Part shown: one piece after another, positions 40,471 to 47,514 of the stretch
How positions within the stretch are numbered: the stretch's first letter is position 1
Layout of the letters: every line of letters starts with the position of its first letter
Virus record (IMG/VR): IMGVR_UViG_3300029787_000001
Coordinates: 1 to 64,000 of that record
Source of the DNA: a virus
DNA: 64,000 bases
Reading direction: 5' to 3' (one strand)
The notes under the pieces: generated by a model
What the model was told of the DNA's origin: nothing
Database searches by the model: none
Seen by the model: only the letters and a program-made list of their open reading frames with translations
Made by a program: the position numbers and the translations under genes

Positions 40471-40665
40471 GTGGTGGAGCAGATTTCGTTTGTTATCCCC
40501 TTTGGCGACACCAGCGACCCCGAACAGATCGCCGCCCGCATCGCCAAAGAGCTACAGTTTCTCTCTTGGTTTGTGAAACAAGAAGAAAAGAATAATGACG
40601 ACGATGGCGTCGCAGCAACAACATTTACTTTGTCCGGCTGGACTACAAAATGGCAGGTAGAATGA
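40471..40665 (+). CDS. Hypothetical protein, GTG start
   Basis: 64 residues from GTG 40471 behind GGGAGGAGCA. I-S-F-V-I-P-F-G-D is a strand, P-E-Q-I-A-A-R-I-A-K-E-L-Q-F-L a helix, T-F-T-L-S-G-W a strand. Family not recognised. Confidence 0.6.
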   Translation: MVEQISFVIPFGDTSDPEQIAARIAKELQFLSWFVKQEEKNNDDDGVAATTFTLSGWTTKWQVE

Positions 40666-40925
40666 AAGTAGCAGAACTAAAGGTCGGAGAACTTTACAAG
40701 ATTCGCTCAGATCGAGAGACACATGTCGCTATTCGGCGTGGATTTCTTGATGTTCATTTGGGCAGTGGGCTTTTCCAAACCGAAGGCGCAAAGATTCGCC
40801 CAATGGACCATCTTATCTATCTTGGACAAGATCGCCACAACACACGCTGGGTCAACTATCGTGGCAAGAAGCTGCGCGCCTATCCCAACATCTGGCAACA
40901 CATTACGCTACTGGAAGAGGGATGA
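40662..40925 (+). CDS. VGD-related protein
   Basis: 87 residues from ATG 40662 (ATGA overlap; an ATG at 40650 is in frame). L-K-V-G-E-L-Y-K-I-R matches the family start after five extra residues; I-W-Q-H-I-T-L-L-E-E-G closes it. Confidence 0.6.
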   Translation: MKVAELKVGELYKIRSDRETHVAIRRGFLDVHLGSGLFQTEGAKIRPMDHLIYLGQDRHNTRWVNYRGKKLRAYPNIWQHITLLEEG

Positions 40926-41098
40926 AGACGGGCGACTTGGTAAAAGATGAGCACTATGGTGTTGGGATTGTTATCGAAGACTGGAAAGAAGACACTACCC
41001 ACTTAAACTGGCGAATCTACTTTATGCAAGATAGTACGTTGCTGCATGTGTGCGAAACTACAAAGTGTTTTATCGAGGTGCTCAGTGAAAGTAGGTGA
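40922..41098 (+). CDS. Small VGD-family protein
   Basis: 58 residues, M-K-T-G-D-L-V-K, G-V-G-I-V-I-E-D, L-N-W-R-I-Y-F, F-I-E-V-L-S-E-S-R. ATGA overlap upstream; 14-base overlap with the next GTG start. Confidence 0.68.
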   Translation: MKTGDLVKDEHYGVGIVIEDWKEDTTHLNWRIYFMQDSTLLHVCETTKCFIEVLSESR

Positions 41099-41318
41099 TT
41101 TTATCCAGTCCTCAGCGTTTGTTGATCAGAACGGAATCATTCTGGAAACTGATGTTATCTCAAACCACCCGGATAATGAAACTTGGTTTCTTGTCCATTG
41201 GTTTACGACGATGTCCGGTCTCTCAATGAAAAAGGGTCGTCAAGAATGGCTGAGATCTTGGGAAATCGAACTGCGTGACTTGACAGATGCCTCCCAGCGA
41301 GCTACATTCCAAGAGTAA
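41085..41318 (+). CDS. VGD-family protein ending in a promoter sequence
   Basis: 77 residues from GTG 41085 (V-K-V-G-D-F-I-Q). G-I-I-L-E-T-D and F-L-V-H-W-F are core strands. The last residues D-L-T-D-A-S-Q-R-A-T-F-Q-E are encoded by the TTGACA...TACATT promoter, and the stop comes from GAGTAA after it. Confidence 0.68.
   Translation: MKVGDFIQSSAFVDQNGIILETDVISNHPDNETWFLVHWFTTMSGLSMKKGRQEWLRSWEIELRDLTDASQRATFQE
41280..41308 (+). promoter_or_regulatory. Promoter inside a coding end
   Basis: TTGACA, 17 bases, TACATT, then CCAAGAGTAAG. Confidence 0.82.
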
Positions 41319-41329
41319 GAGGAGACAGA

Positions 41330-41575
41330 ATGGCTAACGGCTATGCCCTTTTTAAGAGCCTTCATCCTGTCGGCGGTCTCTATCGCTACAAGGCGCCGTA
41401 TGCTCCACAGGGCTTAAACCCTTGGAGTGACGGCAAGGTCTATCTCCTAACAAAGTGGGAAAGACCAGAGGGCATAGACAAAAAGTCCCCTCTTCTCAAC
41501 GCTTTCTTCCTTGTTAATGGAACGGAGCATTGTGTTGACATTTCTTTCTTCAAGTATCTTAAGGCAGTAGAATGA
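41330..41575 (+). CDS. Hypothetical protein
   Basis: 81 residues. Y-A-L-F-K-S-L-H-P, G-L-Y-R-Y-K-A-P-Y and A-F-F-L-V-N-G-T-E-H-C-V-D-I-S-F-F are strand-like. Heads a run of coupled VGD genes. Not recognised. Confidence 0.6.
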   Translation: MANGYALFKSLHPVGGLYRYKAPYAPQGLNPWSDGKVYLLTKWERPEGIDKKSPLLNAFFLVNGTEHCVDISFFKYLKAVE

Positions 41576-41757
41576 AAGTCGGTGATCTGGTAAAGTATGC
41601 TTCAAATGATTCACCACTGGGTCTCTTTAGACGGAGCGGCGGCATTGTCACTGCCCAAAATAACAATCTTTTTGGTACTATTGTTTACTGGTTCAGAGAT
41701 AAACAGCGTACAGAAGAACAGGAAAAATACTTGGTGGTGATCAGTGAAAGTAGGTGA
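41572..41757 (+). CDS. Small VGD-family protein
   Basis: 61 residues, M-K-V-G-D-L-V-K-Y, G-G-I-V-T-A, T-I-V-Y-W-F, L-V-V-I-S-E-S-R. ATGA overlap upstream. Confidence 0.72.
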   Translation: MKVGDLVKYASNDSPLGLFRRSGGIVTAQNNNLFGTIVYWFRDKQRTEEQEKYLVVISESR

Positions 41758-41926
41758 TTTGGTAAAGCGGAAGACCCCTCCACCTCCAATGGGCTCCATC
41801 TGGAAAGGAATCATTATTGGAATGGGAGAAGAAAGCAACTTTGAGTGGATGGTTTACGACTTCTACGAGTCTTTTATTTGGTACGCCGATGCCGACGAGT
41901 TGGAGGTGATCAGTGAATGTGGGTGA
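41744..41926 (+). CDS. Small VGD-family protein, GTG start
   Basis: 60 residues. GTG 41744 lies in ATCAGTGAAAGTAGG, the end of the gene before. K-G-I-I-I-G-M, W-M-V-Y-D and L-E-V-I-S-E-C-G. 14-base overlap on both sides. Confidence 0.7.
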   Translation: MKVGDLVKRKTPPPPMGSIWKGIIIGMGEESNFEWMVYDFYESFIWYADADELEVISECG

Positions 41927-42143
41927 TTTGGTAATGTGGAGGCATCCAGGCGATCGCAGCAAGCCAGAGTTTGGAATGATTATTGCGTTGCGTCCTTATC
42001 TGAAGCCACGCTTGGAGATCAAAGTTGTTGATCTTTGTGGAGAGCGCCAAGGCGGCACAGACTGGTGGGATGCGGGAGACTGGGAGGTAATCTCAGAAAT
42101 AGACTTGACAGATGACGCTGAACCGGCTACATTAAAAGAATAA
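41913..42143 (+). CDS. VGD-family protein ending in a promoter sequence, GTG start
   Basis: 76 residues: M-N-V-G-D-L-V-M-W, F-G-M-I-I-A, I-K-V-V-D, W-E-V-I-S-E. As at 41085, the tail D-L-T-D-D-A-E-P-A-T-L-K-E is written by the promoter and the TAA lies after the -10 box. Confidence 0.7.
   Translation: MNVGDLVMWRHPGDRSKPEFGMIIALRPYLKPRLEIKVVDLCGERQGGTDWWDAGDWEVISEIDLTDDAEPATLKE
42105..42133 (+). promoter_or_regulatory. Promoter inside a coding end
   Basis: TTGACA, 17 bases, TACATT, then AAAAGAATAAGGAG. Confidence 0.82.
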
Positions 42144-42152
42144 GGAGACACG

Positions 42153-42836
42153 ATGGACTTGACCGATGAACAGATCGTCACGCGCTTGGGTGCTGTCAAG
42201 AGCCTGCCGACTTGCACTCAGTGGGCTACTGGTTTCGCTGAATCGATCATCGAACAGAGCAGCAAGGGTCGGATGCTCTCCGACCGACAGAAGGTGATCT
42301 GCTATAAGATCCTGAAGGAAAACAACGAAGAAGCACAGCAGTCGCTTGCTAACTGGGAGACCGAGTACAAGACAAAGCACGAGAAACAAGCTAAGCAGAT
42401 TGCAAACTATTACAGCGCCCAGGCTGCTGGCTACTTTGGTGATGTGGTCAAGGTTGTCTTGGCTGACGAAGTTCCCCCACGCGCCAAGTACCTTAAAATG
42501 CGTAACAACAAGTACGCAAAGAAGGTTCTTTCTGAGCTTGAGCGCAAGCCGCGCTTTAGCACAGATGATCACATCGTCCCAAATAGCAAGTTTCTTGCTG
42601 GCTATTCCCATAGCATGTCTATGATGGAGACTCGTGAAGGAAGGGCTCCAGCCAGCGCAGTTCGAGCGGACTTCAAGAGGCGCGGGGGAATCATTCTTTT
42701 TGTGGACGACAAGATTAAGTCTGCTGCCAAAGGTTCTAAGCGTTACCTTGTGTTGCCTTTTGGTTCTGCTGAGACTTACTGGTGTGAGGAGAGGTACCTC
42801 AAAATCAAGCCAAAGGCAAAGAAGGTGAAAAAGTGA
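42153..42836 (+). CDS. Hypothetical 227-residue protein
   Basis: Starts M-D-L-T-D-E-Q-I-V-T-R-L-G-A; helical N-terminal half with L-S-D-R-Q-K-V-I-C-Y-K-I-L-K-E-N and a charged linker; the C-terminal half is mixed with G-G-I-I-L-F-V-D-D-K. Basic tail K-P-K-A-K-K-V-K-K. May bind nucleic acid; family not recognised. Its own promoter lies 20 bases upstream. Confidence 0.7.
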   Translation: MDLTDEQIVTRLGAVKSLPTCTQWATGFAESIIEQSSKGRMLSDRQKVICYKILKENNEEAQQSLANWETEYKTKHEKQAKQIANYYSAQAAGYFGDVVKVVLADEVPPRAKYLKMRNNKYAKKVLSELERKPRFSTDDHIVPNSKFLAGYSHSMSMMETREGRAPASAVRADFKRRGGIILFVDDKIKSAAKGSKRYLVLPFGSAETYWCEERYLKIKPKAKKVKK

Positions 42837-42934
42837 GAGTTTTGCCTGTTCCGCCTGTCGTGTTTGTTCCAAAAAAGACGGATAAGGTCCAAAATGACCC
42901 TGAACGTCGCAAGATCAAGAAGAAAAAGGCTTGA
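42833..42934 (+). CDS. 33-residue basic peptide
   Basis: GTG 42833 overlaps the previous stop. M-R-V-L-P-V-P-P-V-V-F-V-P-K-K-T then R-R-K-I-K-K-K-K-A. The TGA lies in the following TTGACG. Confidence 0.5.
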   Translation: MRVLPVPPVVFVPKKTDKVQNDPERRKIKKKKA

Positions 42935-42959
42935 CGGCTGACGATCGGTAGGTTATGTT
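42931..42959 (+). promoter_or_regulatory. Promoter with embedded stop codon
   Basis: TTGACG, 17 bases, TATGTT. Confidence 0.68.
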
Positions 42960-43018
42960 ATTGGAAAGGGAGCGAGCCGCGTTCCTTGCGAGAACACAAA
43001 AACAAAAAGAGGTGAATC

Positions 43019-43195
43019 TTGTGCTGGACCGCTATTGTTGTTAATGAAGAAGGAGGCTTCAGCCATTCTTTCTCTTTTATTGGCTCTCACGACAAGAGAG
43101 TAGCTTTTGAAGACGCACAGAGTCAGACCCCTTTATTGGTGGTCGCGATCGTCGCTGGCGATCATCCCGTCTACAACCCTGTTCTCGACTCGTGA
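43019..43195 (+). CDS. Hypothetical protein, TTG start
   Basis: 58 residues from TTG 43019; a stop directly upstream leaves no earlier start. C-W-T-A-I-V-V-N-E-E-G-G-F-S-H-S, then F-E-D-A-Q-S and the end V-A-I-V-A-G-D-H-P-V-Y-N-P, nearly the same as the peptide at 44086. AGGTG serves as ribosome-binding site. Confidence 0.55.
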   Translation: MCWTAIVVNEEGGFSHSFSFIGSHDKRVAFEDAQSQTPLLVVAIVAGDHPVYNPVLDS

Positions 43196-43206
43196 CATTT
43201 GGTGAC

Positions 43207-43234
43207 TTGATCTTCTGACGCAACCGGTTACATT
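43207..43234 (+). promoter_or_regulatory. Promoter of zinc-knuckle gene 1
   Basis: TTGATC, 16 bases, TACATT. -35 box and spacing deviate from the family. Confidence 0.6.
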
Positions 43235-43256
43235 ATAGAAGAACCAAGGAGAGCAC

Positions 43257-44096
43257 ATGCGGTGCGGATATTGTTATCAGGAGGGACACAACAAGCGGAC
43301 GTGTCCCGCCCTTACCAAACGACTGAAGGAGCGCCACGATCACGACATCGAGGCGGGTCATACAAATACTTGGGCGATTCAACGATACAAAGATCGGATC
43401 GCCCCCAAGGGCAAGAAGGTCAGCAGCCAGCAGTGTGGCTATTGTGGAGAATATGGCCATACTCGACGCAAGTGCGAAATGCTCCGAAAGGACAAGGAGT
43501 GGTTTGTTGTTCATCACAATGCTCACCTGCGCGTAGCACATGATTACATTGTGCAAAGCCCCGTTGGTATTGGGTCACTTTTCGGGTGGAAGAAGCAAGA
43601 ATACAACTACAATACTGGCGAGTATGATACCAGCCACGAAATGTTGGTGCTTACTGGCTTCTCGGTGGCTCCAGTTATCAAGCAGGATGGTTTCAAGATT
43701 CTTGCTACTTTGCAGCACCCGAACAAAGGTTGGAAGCAGACGATCGATGTCCGTCAATATGTCCGCAACCCCGAATACGCGACAAGTTGGCGTTCTGAAC
43801 CGACCCTCCTGTCTCCTTCTCGTGGCGTTGTTCCCTCAGACTGGATTGGGGGCCAAAGTATCACACTTGATGCTGCAAGCAAACTTGACTACTTCAAGCG
43901 CATTGGCAGAAAGAACGACGATCGTCGTGACTGGGCTTTCAACAACATTGATCGCACCCGCGAGATCATCAAAAAGTATCCTCCTTCTGCTGATGACCGA
44001 TACGACCATCATGGTCGCGCCAAGGCAGAGTTGGCAGGATACACGCCCGAACACAATCGTGTCAAGTTGTTCGAGGACTTCAAAAGTGGGGAGTAA
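43257..44096 (+). CDS. Zinc-knuckle protein with shared C-terminal domain (copy 1)
   Basis: 279 residues. Knuckle 1 C-G-Y-C-Y-Q-E-G-H-N-K-R-T-C at the start, a helix with L-K-E-R, K-D-R-I-A-P-K, then knuckle 2 C-G-Y-C-G-E-Y-G-H-T-R-R-K-C near 61-74. The rest (S-P-V-G-I-G-S-L-F, D-W-I-G-G-Q, Y-F-K-R-I-G) is shared with the gene at 44261. Paired knuckles followed by a conserved domain suggest an RNA- or ssDNA-binding regulator, possibly acting on phage mRNAs. Confidence 0.82.
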   Translation: MRCGYCYQEGHNKRTCPALTKRLKERHDHDIEAGHTNTWAIQRYKDRIAPKGKKVSSQQCGYCGEYGHTRRKCEMLRKDKEWFVVHHNAHLRVAHDYIVQSPVGIGSLFGWKKQEYNYNTGEYDTSHEMLVLTGFSVAPVIKQDGFKILATLQHPNKGWKQTIDVRQYVRNPEYATSWRSEPTLLSPSRGVVPSDWIGGQSITLDAASKLDYFKRIGRKNDDRRDWAFNNIDRTREIIKKYPPSADDRYDHHGRAKAELAGYTPEHNRVKLFEDFKSGE

Positions 44097-44187
44097 GATC
44101 CGCACGCTGGCTTTCGCCCCCCTGTATGTAGCAGGGTGGGCGATCGTCGCTGGCGATCATCCCGTCTACAACCCAGACATCTCGTGA
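44086..44187 (+). CDS. Membrane peptide of the A-G-W-A-x-V-A-G type
   Basis: 33 residues from GTG 44086, 11 bases inside the end of the knuckle gene. S-K-I-R-T-L-A-F-A-P-L-Y-V-A-G-W-A-I-V-A-G then D-H-P-V-Y-N-P. A sister follows knuckle gene 2 at 45063. Confidence 0.55.
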   Translation: MGSKIRTLAFAPLYVAGWAIVAGDHPVYNPDIS

Positions 44188-44209
44188 CAAAGATCGTAGC
44201 CGATCAGCC

Positions 44210-44238
44210 TTGACAGATTGAATGTGAGCGGTTACATT
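44210..44238 (+). promoter_or_regulatory. Promoter with upstream GACAAAGATCGTAGC element
   Basis: TTGACA, 17 bases, TACATT. Element at 44186-44200. Confidence 0.85.
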
Positions 44239-44260
44239 ATCTGAGTAATGAGGAGGAAGC

Positions 44261-45076
44261 ATGGCACGCTGTAGTTACTGTTACCAACATGGGCACAACA
44301 AGCGCACCTGTCCGAAGTTGACCGCCAAGCTGAAGGAGCGTGCGGACGCAGCAATCGCTGCTGGCGACCCTGACGCATGGGTGGTCGAGAAGTACAAAGA
44401 GCGTATCGCGCCAAAGAAGAAGAAGGGGCAGAAGCTCAGCAACATGGTTTGTGGCTATTGCTTTGACGTAGGGCACACTCGCCGCAAGTGTGATGCCATG
44501 GAGAGAGATAAGGTCATTTACGAAAAGCACCATAACATGGTCTTGCGGGTCGTCCGCGATTACATCTCTTCGTGTCCGATTGGCATCGGATCTCTCTTCA
44601 GCCAGAGTCGCGATGTTTGGACAGACACGGGATATGAGAGAAAAGAACGAAAGCTGGTAGTGGTGGGCTTTGACATTAGCAGTGATCTAATGATTTTCAA
44701 CCCGCGCCCTTGGCTGGAAATGATTGACTTTGTCACAGGTGAGAAAGTTCCCAAGAGCCTGCGAGCCTTTACTTCTGGACGTGGCGACACTTCCTACTAC
44801 AACCCAGTAAGATTGATTTCCGCAGAAGCGAGTCCGATCCCTGATGATTGGGTTGAAAAGAAGATGGTAAGAATCGAAATGCTTGCAAAGCACAGGTACT
44901 TTAAACGCTCTGGAAACAAGTCAGATGATTGCCGTGAGTGGGCTTTTAACACCATAGAGCGGTACGAGAAGTGTACTCCCGATAGCCCCACCTATGCTGA
45001 AGCCCAGCGCAACCTCGCGGCGTGGTCTGAGAAGTCTATCCGTGAAAACATTATCAAGATTCATGCCCATGCGTAG
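44261..45076 (+). CDS. Zinc-knuckle protein with shared C-terminal domain (copy 2)
   Basis: 271 residues, paralogue of 43257. Knuckles C-S-Y-C-Y-Q-H-G-H-N-K-R-T-C and C-G-Y-C-F-D-V-G-H-T-R-R-K-C keep their spacing. Conserved later blocks: C-P-I-G-I-G-S-L-F, I-P-D-D-W-V, R-Y-F-K-R-S-G-N-K, R-E-W-A-F-N-T-I. The pair, each followed by a membrane peptide, arose by duplication of a two-gene unit with its promoter. Confidence 0.82.
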   Translation: MARCSYCYQHGHNKRTCPKLTAKLKERADAAIAAGDPDAWVVEKYKERIAPKKKKGQKLSNMVCGYCFDVGHTRRKCDAMERDKVIYEKHHNMVLRVVRDYISSCPIGIGSLFSQSRDVWTDTGYERKERKLVVVGFDISSDLMIFNPRPWLEMIDFVTGEKVPKSLRAFTSGRGDTSYYNPVRLISAEASPIPDDWVEKKMVRIEMLAKHRYFKRSGNKSDDCREWAFNTIERYEKCTPDSPTYAEAQRNLAAWSEKSIRENIIKIHAHA

Positions 45077-45278
45077 CAAGATCCGCTCTGCCTTGATCGC
45101 CCCCCTGTTTATCGCAGGGTGGGCACTCGTCGCGGGTGTCGTCGTGGTCTGCTCTTTCGCCAAGTGCGACAAGTCGAGACAAAAAAAGAGTGGCAAAGAT
45201 CCGCCAGACGGTTACATTACAAGAGCAACAGGGAGAGAGCATGGGAGCGAAGTTTACACTTGTCCTCGACACGGATGA
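45063..45278 (+). CDS. Membrane peptide, paralogue of 44086, with long tail
   Basis: Up to 71 residues from ATG 45063 (or 45069). R-S-K-I-R-S-A-L-I-A-P-L-F-I-A-G-W-A-L-V-A-G matches the sister. After K-C-D-K-S-R-Q-K-K the frame runs through the next -10 box (G-Y-I-T-R) and 38 bases into the next gene, so the true function of the tail is doubtful. Confidence 0.5.
   Translation: MPMRSKIRSALIAPLFIAGWALVAGVVVVCSFAKCDKSRQKKSGKDPPDGYITRATGREHGSEVYTCPRHG
45190..45218 (+). promoter_or_regulatory. Promoter-like site with decayed -35 box
   Basis: GTGGCA, 17 bases, TACATT, then ACAAGAGCAACAGGGAGAG. The -10 side matches the family; the -35 does not. Confidence 0.5.
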
Positions 45279-45504
45279 CCCACAGGGTCTTCGCGATGCG
45301 CTGGACATCGCCTTACTGCTCAACAAGAACCACGGCACCGGCTACGAGTCGAGGATGCCGAAGGCAAAGATTGGAAAGATCGCCCTGATCAAGCTGGTTC
45401 GCACCGTCGCGAAGCGGGTTGAAGAGGGAAAGCAGAACGCCTCCCTCCACTCTTCCAAGAACTTTGTGGATGAAAGGTGGGATCATTTGGTTCACAACTC
45501 TTAG
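45241..45504 (+). CDS. Hypothetical protein
   Basis: 87 residues from ATG 45241 behind AGGGAGAGC. F-T-L-V-L-D-T-D-D-P-Q-G-L-R-D-A-L-D-I-A is strand then helix; K-I-G-K-I-A-L-I-K-L-V-R is a second helix. Not recognised. Confidence 0.65.
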   Translation: MGAKFTLVLDTDDPQGLRDALDIALLLNKNHGTGYESRMPKAKIGKIALIKLVRTVAKRVEEGKQNASLHSSKNFVDERWDHLVHNS

Positions 45505-45512
45505 GAGAAAGA

Positions 45513-45722
45513 ATGGCTCGCATCACTATTGGATCACTTGTCCGTCACCGAGTTTTCGGAGAACTTGGAATCGTCATCGAGCACACGATGTACGATGGCG
45601 ACTGGGGCGGTTTCCGCGTCAAGTTCAACAGACCCGTGAACCGTGGCGCTACCAAGAATCTGAAGATGCTCTTCGATCGTGCCGATCGTTGGGAACTCGT
45701 CTCAGGTTCCGACAACCAGTAA
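45513..45722 (+). CDS. VGD-related small protein
   Basis: 69 residues from ATG 45513: R-I-T-I-G-S-L-V-R-H, L-G-I-V-I-E-H, F-R-V-K-F, W-E-L-V-S-G. V-G-D is I-G-S here. Confidence 0.65.
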   Translation: MARITIGSLVRHRVFGELGIVIEHTMYDGDWGGFRVKFNRPVNRGATKNLKMLFDRADRWELVSGSDNQ

Positions 45723-45744
45723 CAAAGATCGTAGCAGAAAGTGC

Positions 45745-45773
45745 TTGACAGATCGAGCCCGTCAGGTTACATT
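45745..45773 (+). promoter_or_regulatory. Promoter 1 of the MoxR gene
   Basis: TTGACA, 17 bases, TACATT; AACAAAGATCGTAGC element at 45721-45735. Its leader can fold GGAGACGA/TCGTTTCC. Confidence 0.85.
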
Positions 45774-45837
45774 ACAAGGGTGAGGGAGACGATAGTCGTT
45801 TCCTCCGAGAACTGAAAAAGATAAATAAAAAAACTGC

Positions 45838-45866
45838 TTGACAAACATCGGCAGAGTAGTTACATT
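45838..45866 (+). promoter_or_regulatory. Promoter 2 of the MoxR gene
   Basis: TTGACA, 17 bases, TACATT, preceded by an A-rich AAAAAGATAAATAAAAAAAC tract like an UP element. Two promoters in tandem suggest strong expression. Confidence 0.85.
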
Positions 45867-45922
45867 ATAGGGGTGAGAGGGATAGACCTTCTCACCAAAT
45901 AACAAGAGAAAGAGAGTTCAGC

Positions 45923-47005
45923 ATGGCGTTCGACTTCGCAACCTTCCTGACCACCGTTCCCTGCATCCTCGATGCCAAGCTCCCCGTGCTGGTCCGTGGT
46001 CGCCACGGCGTCGGCAAGTCCGAGGTGGTGTACAGCATCGCCAAGGAGCGCGGGCTGCCTGTTGTGGAGCGCCGCGCAAGCCAGATGACCGAGGGCGACC
46101 TCCTTGGTCTGCCTGACACTGCCGACCTCTCCGATGGTCGCAAGGCTACGACGTGGAACGCCCCAGACTGGCTGGTGACGGCTTGCACTGAGCCTGTGGT
46201 CCTCTTTCTCGACGAGGTTGACCGCGCTACGATGGAGGTCCGTCAGGGTCTCTTCGAGCTTACTGACAGTCGCAAGATCAACGGGTGGCACCTGCACCCT
46301 GAGACCCTGATCGTCGCTGCCGTCAATGGTGGTGAGCACGGGTCGCAGTACCAAGTCGGTGAGATGGACCCGGCTGAGTTGGATCGCTGGACTGTGTTTG
46401 ACGTGGAGCCCTCCGTCGAGGATTGGCTCTCATGGTCCTCCGGCAAGGTCGATGGTGTCCTGTGGGACTTCATTAACGGCAACCGCCAGCACCTTGAGCA
46501 CACCGACGACTACGAGCCCAACAAGGTTTACCCGTCTCGTCGTTCTTGGGTTAGGTTTGCTCGCACTGTCGAGCCTCTCGCCCTGTTCGCTGAAGAAGCC
46601 GACCGAGACCTGCTTCTCAACCTTGCCACTGGCTTCGTTGGCTTTGAGGCTGCCGTGTCTCTTCGTGATTTCGTGCAGAAGTACGAATATCAGGTCAGCA
46701 TCGCAGACCTCCTCGATGATGGCTCTTTCGACAAGATCGAGAAGTGGGGCATCAACGACCACGCTGCTATGGTTGAGAAGATGGAGCACGCCTCCACTTT
46801 CAGCGAGACCCTGAGTGACTCGCAGGTTACCAACCTTGCAACGTGGTTTGTCTCCATGCCTTCCGAGATCTGCATGAAGCTCTGGTCAGCGATCGGCGAT
46901 TGTGAGGACGAGAACGGCACTAACGCCATTCGTCTCCACAAGGCTACCGCCGCAGACGGCACCCGTGTGAGTGAGCACATGGTCACAATCCTTCGCGGGT
47001 CGTGA
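45923..47005 (+). CDS. MoxR-type AAA+ ATPase
   Basis: 360 residues. V-R-G-R-H-G-V-G-K-S is Walker A (about residue 32), V-V-L-F-L-D-E-V-D-R-A Walker B (about 97), then V-A-A-V-N sensor 1 and P-S-R-R-S-W sensor 2 region. MoxR ATPases work with VWA-domain proteins as metal-insertion or remodelling machines. A VWA partner is at 47515. The use of many Cys-free, GC-rich codons fits this zone. Confidence 0.88.
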   Translation: MAFDFATFLTTVPCILDAKLPVLVRGRHGVGKSEVVYSIAKERGLPVVERRASQMTEGDLLGLPDTADLSDGRKATTWNAPDWLVTACTEPVVLFLDEVDRATMEVRQGLFELTDSRKINGWHLHPETLIVAAVNGGEHGSQYQVGEMDPAELDRWTVFDVEPSVEDWLSWSSGKVDGVLWDFINGNRQHLEHTDDYEPNKVYPSRRSWVRFARTVEPLALFAEEADRDLLLNLATGFVGFEAAVSLRDFVQKYEYQVSIADLLDDGSFDKIEKWGINDHAAMVEKMEHASTFSETLSDSQVTNLATWFVSMPSEICMKLWSAIGDCEDENGTNAIRLHKATAADGTRVSEHMVTILRGS

Positions 47006-47008
47006 TTC

Positions 47009-47209
47009 ATGGAGCCTGCCCTCCGGGTCGGTGATCTGGTCACCCCTGCCAGTGCTACAAGTCCTGCCTTCAAGCAGAAGCACGGGTTCGGGGTGATCAT
47101 CGAGATCGATCGCAAGGATTCCTGGGATGTTATCGTCTACGTTGTAAAGTTCACCAAGTCGCAGCGCATCTATAGGTTTAGTTTCGATGGTGTGAGGCGT
47201 TATGAATAG
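47009..47209 (+). CDS. Small VGD-family protein
   Basis: 66 residues, L-R-V-G-D-L-V-T-P after five residues, F-G-V-I-I-E-I, V-I-V-Y-V-V-K-F. It stands between the two MoxR-system genes. Confidence 0.65.
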   Translation: MEPALRVGDLVTPASATSPAFKQKHGFGVIIEIDRKDSWDVIVYVVKFTKSQRIYRFSFDGVRRYE

Positions 47210-47444
47210 GACCGACAACATTAAAGAAGGTGACCTTGTTGTCCGCAGAGGAGACAAAAAGCCCTACATTGTGTTGGAGGTCAAGAGATATCAAAGAAAA
47301 GTCTACGGAGCAGGACCATCGGGAAATCGCAGAAAGAAGTTCTTACTACTTTCTCCTGACGGGCGGCAAAGTTGGAAGATTGACACAGCGATGAAAGTTG
47401 AGTTTTATCTGCCCGGTAGCCCCTACTTCGATGACATCCGTTGA
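47202..47444 (+). CDS. VGD-related small protein
   Basis: 80 residues, I-K-E-G-D-L-V-V-R, P-Y-I-V-L-E-V-K, K-F-L-L-L-S-P. 8-base overlap with its neighbour. A basic loop K-R-Y-Q-R-K is inserted. Confidence 0.62.
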   Translation: MNRTDNIKEGDLVVRRGDKKPYIVLEVKRYQRKVYGAGPSGNRRKKFLLLSPDGRQSWKIDTAMKVEFYLPGSPYFDDIR

Positions 47445-47466
47445 CAAAGATCGTAGCCGTCCAGCC

Positions 47467-47495
47467 TTGACAAACAGGGCTGGGCGTGTTACATT
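47467..47495 (+). promoter_or_regulatory. Promoter with upstream element
   Basis: TTGACA, 17 bases, TACATT; GACAAAGATCGTAGC at 47443-47457. Confidence 0.85.
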
Positions 47496-47514
47496 ATAGA
47501 AGTAAGGAGGCACC

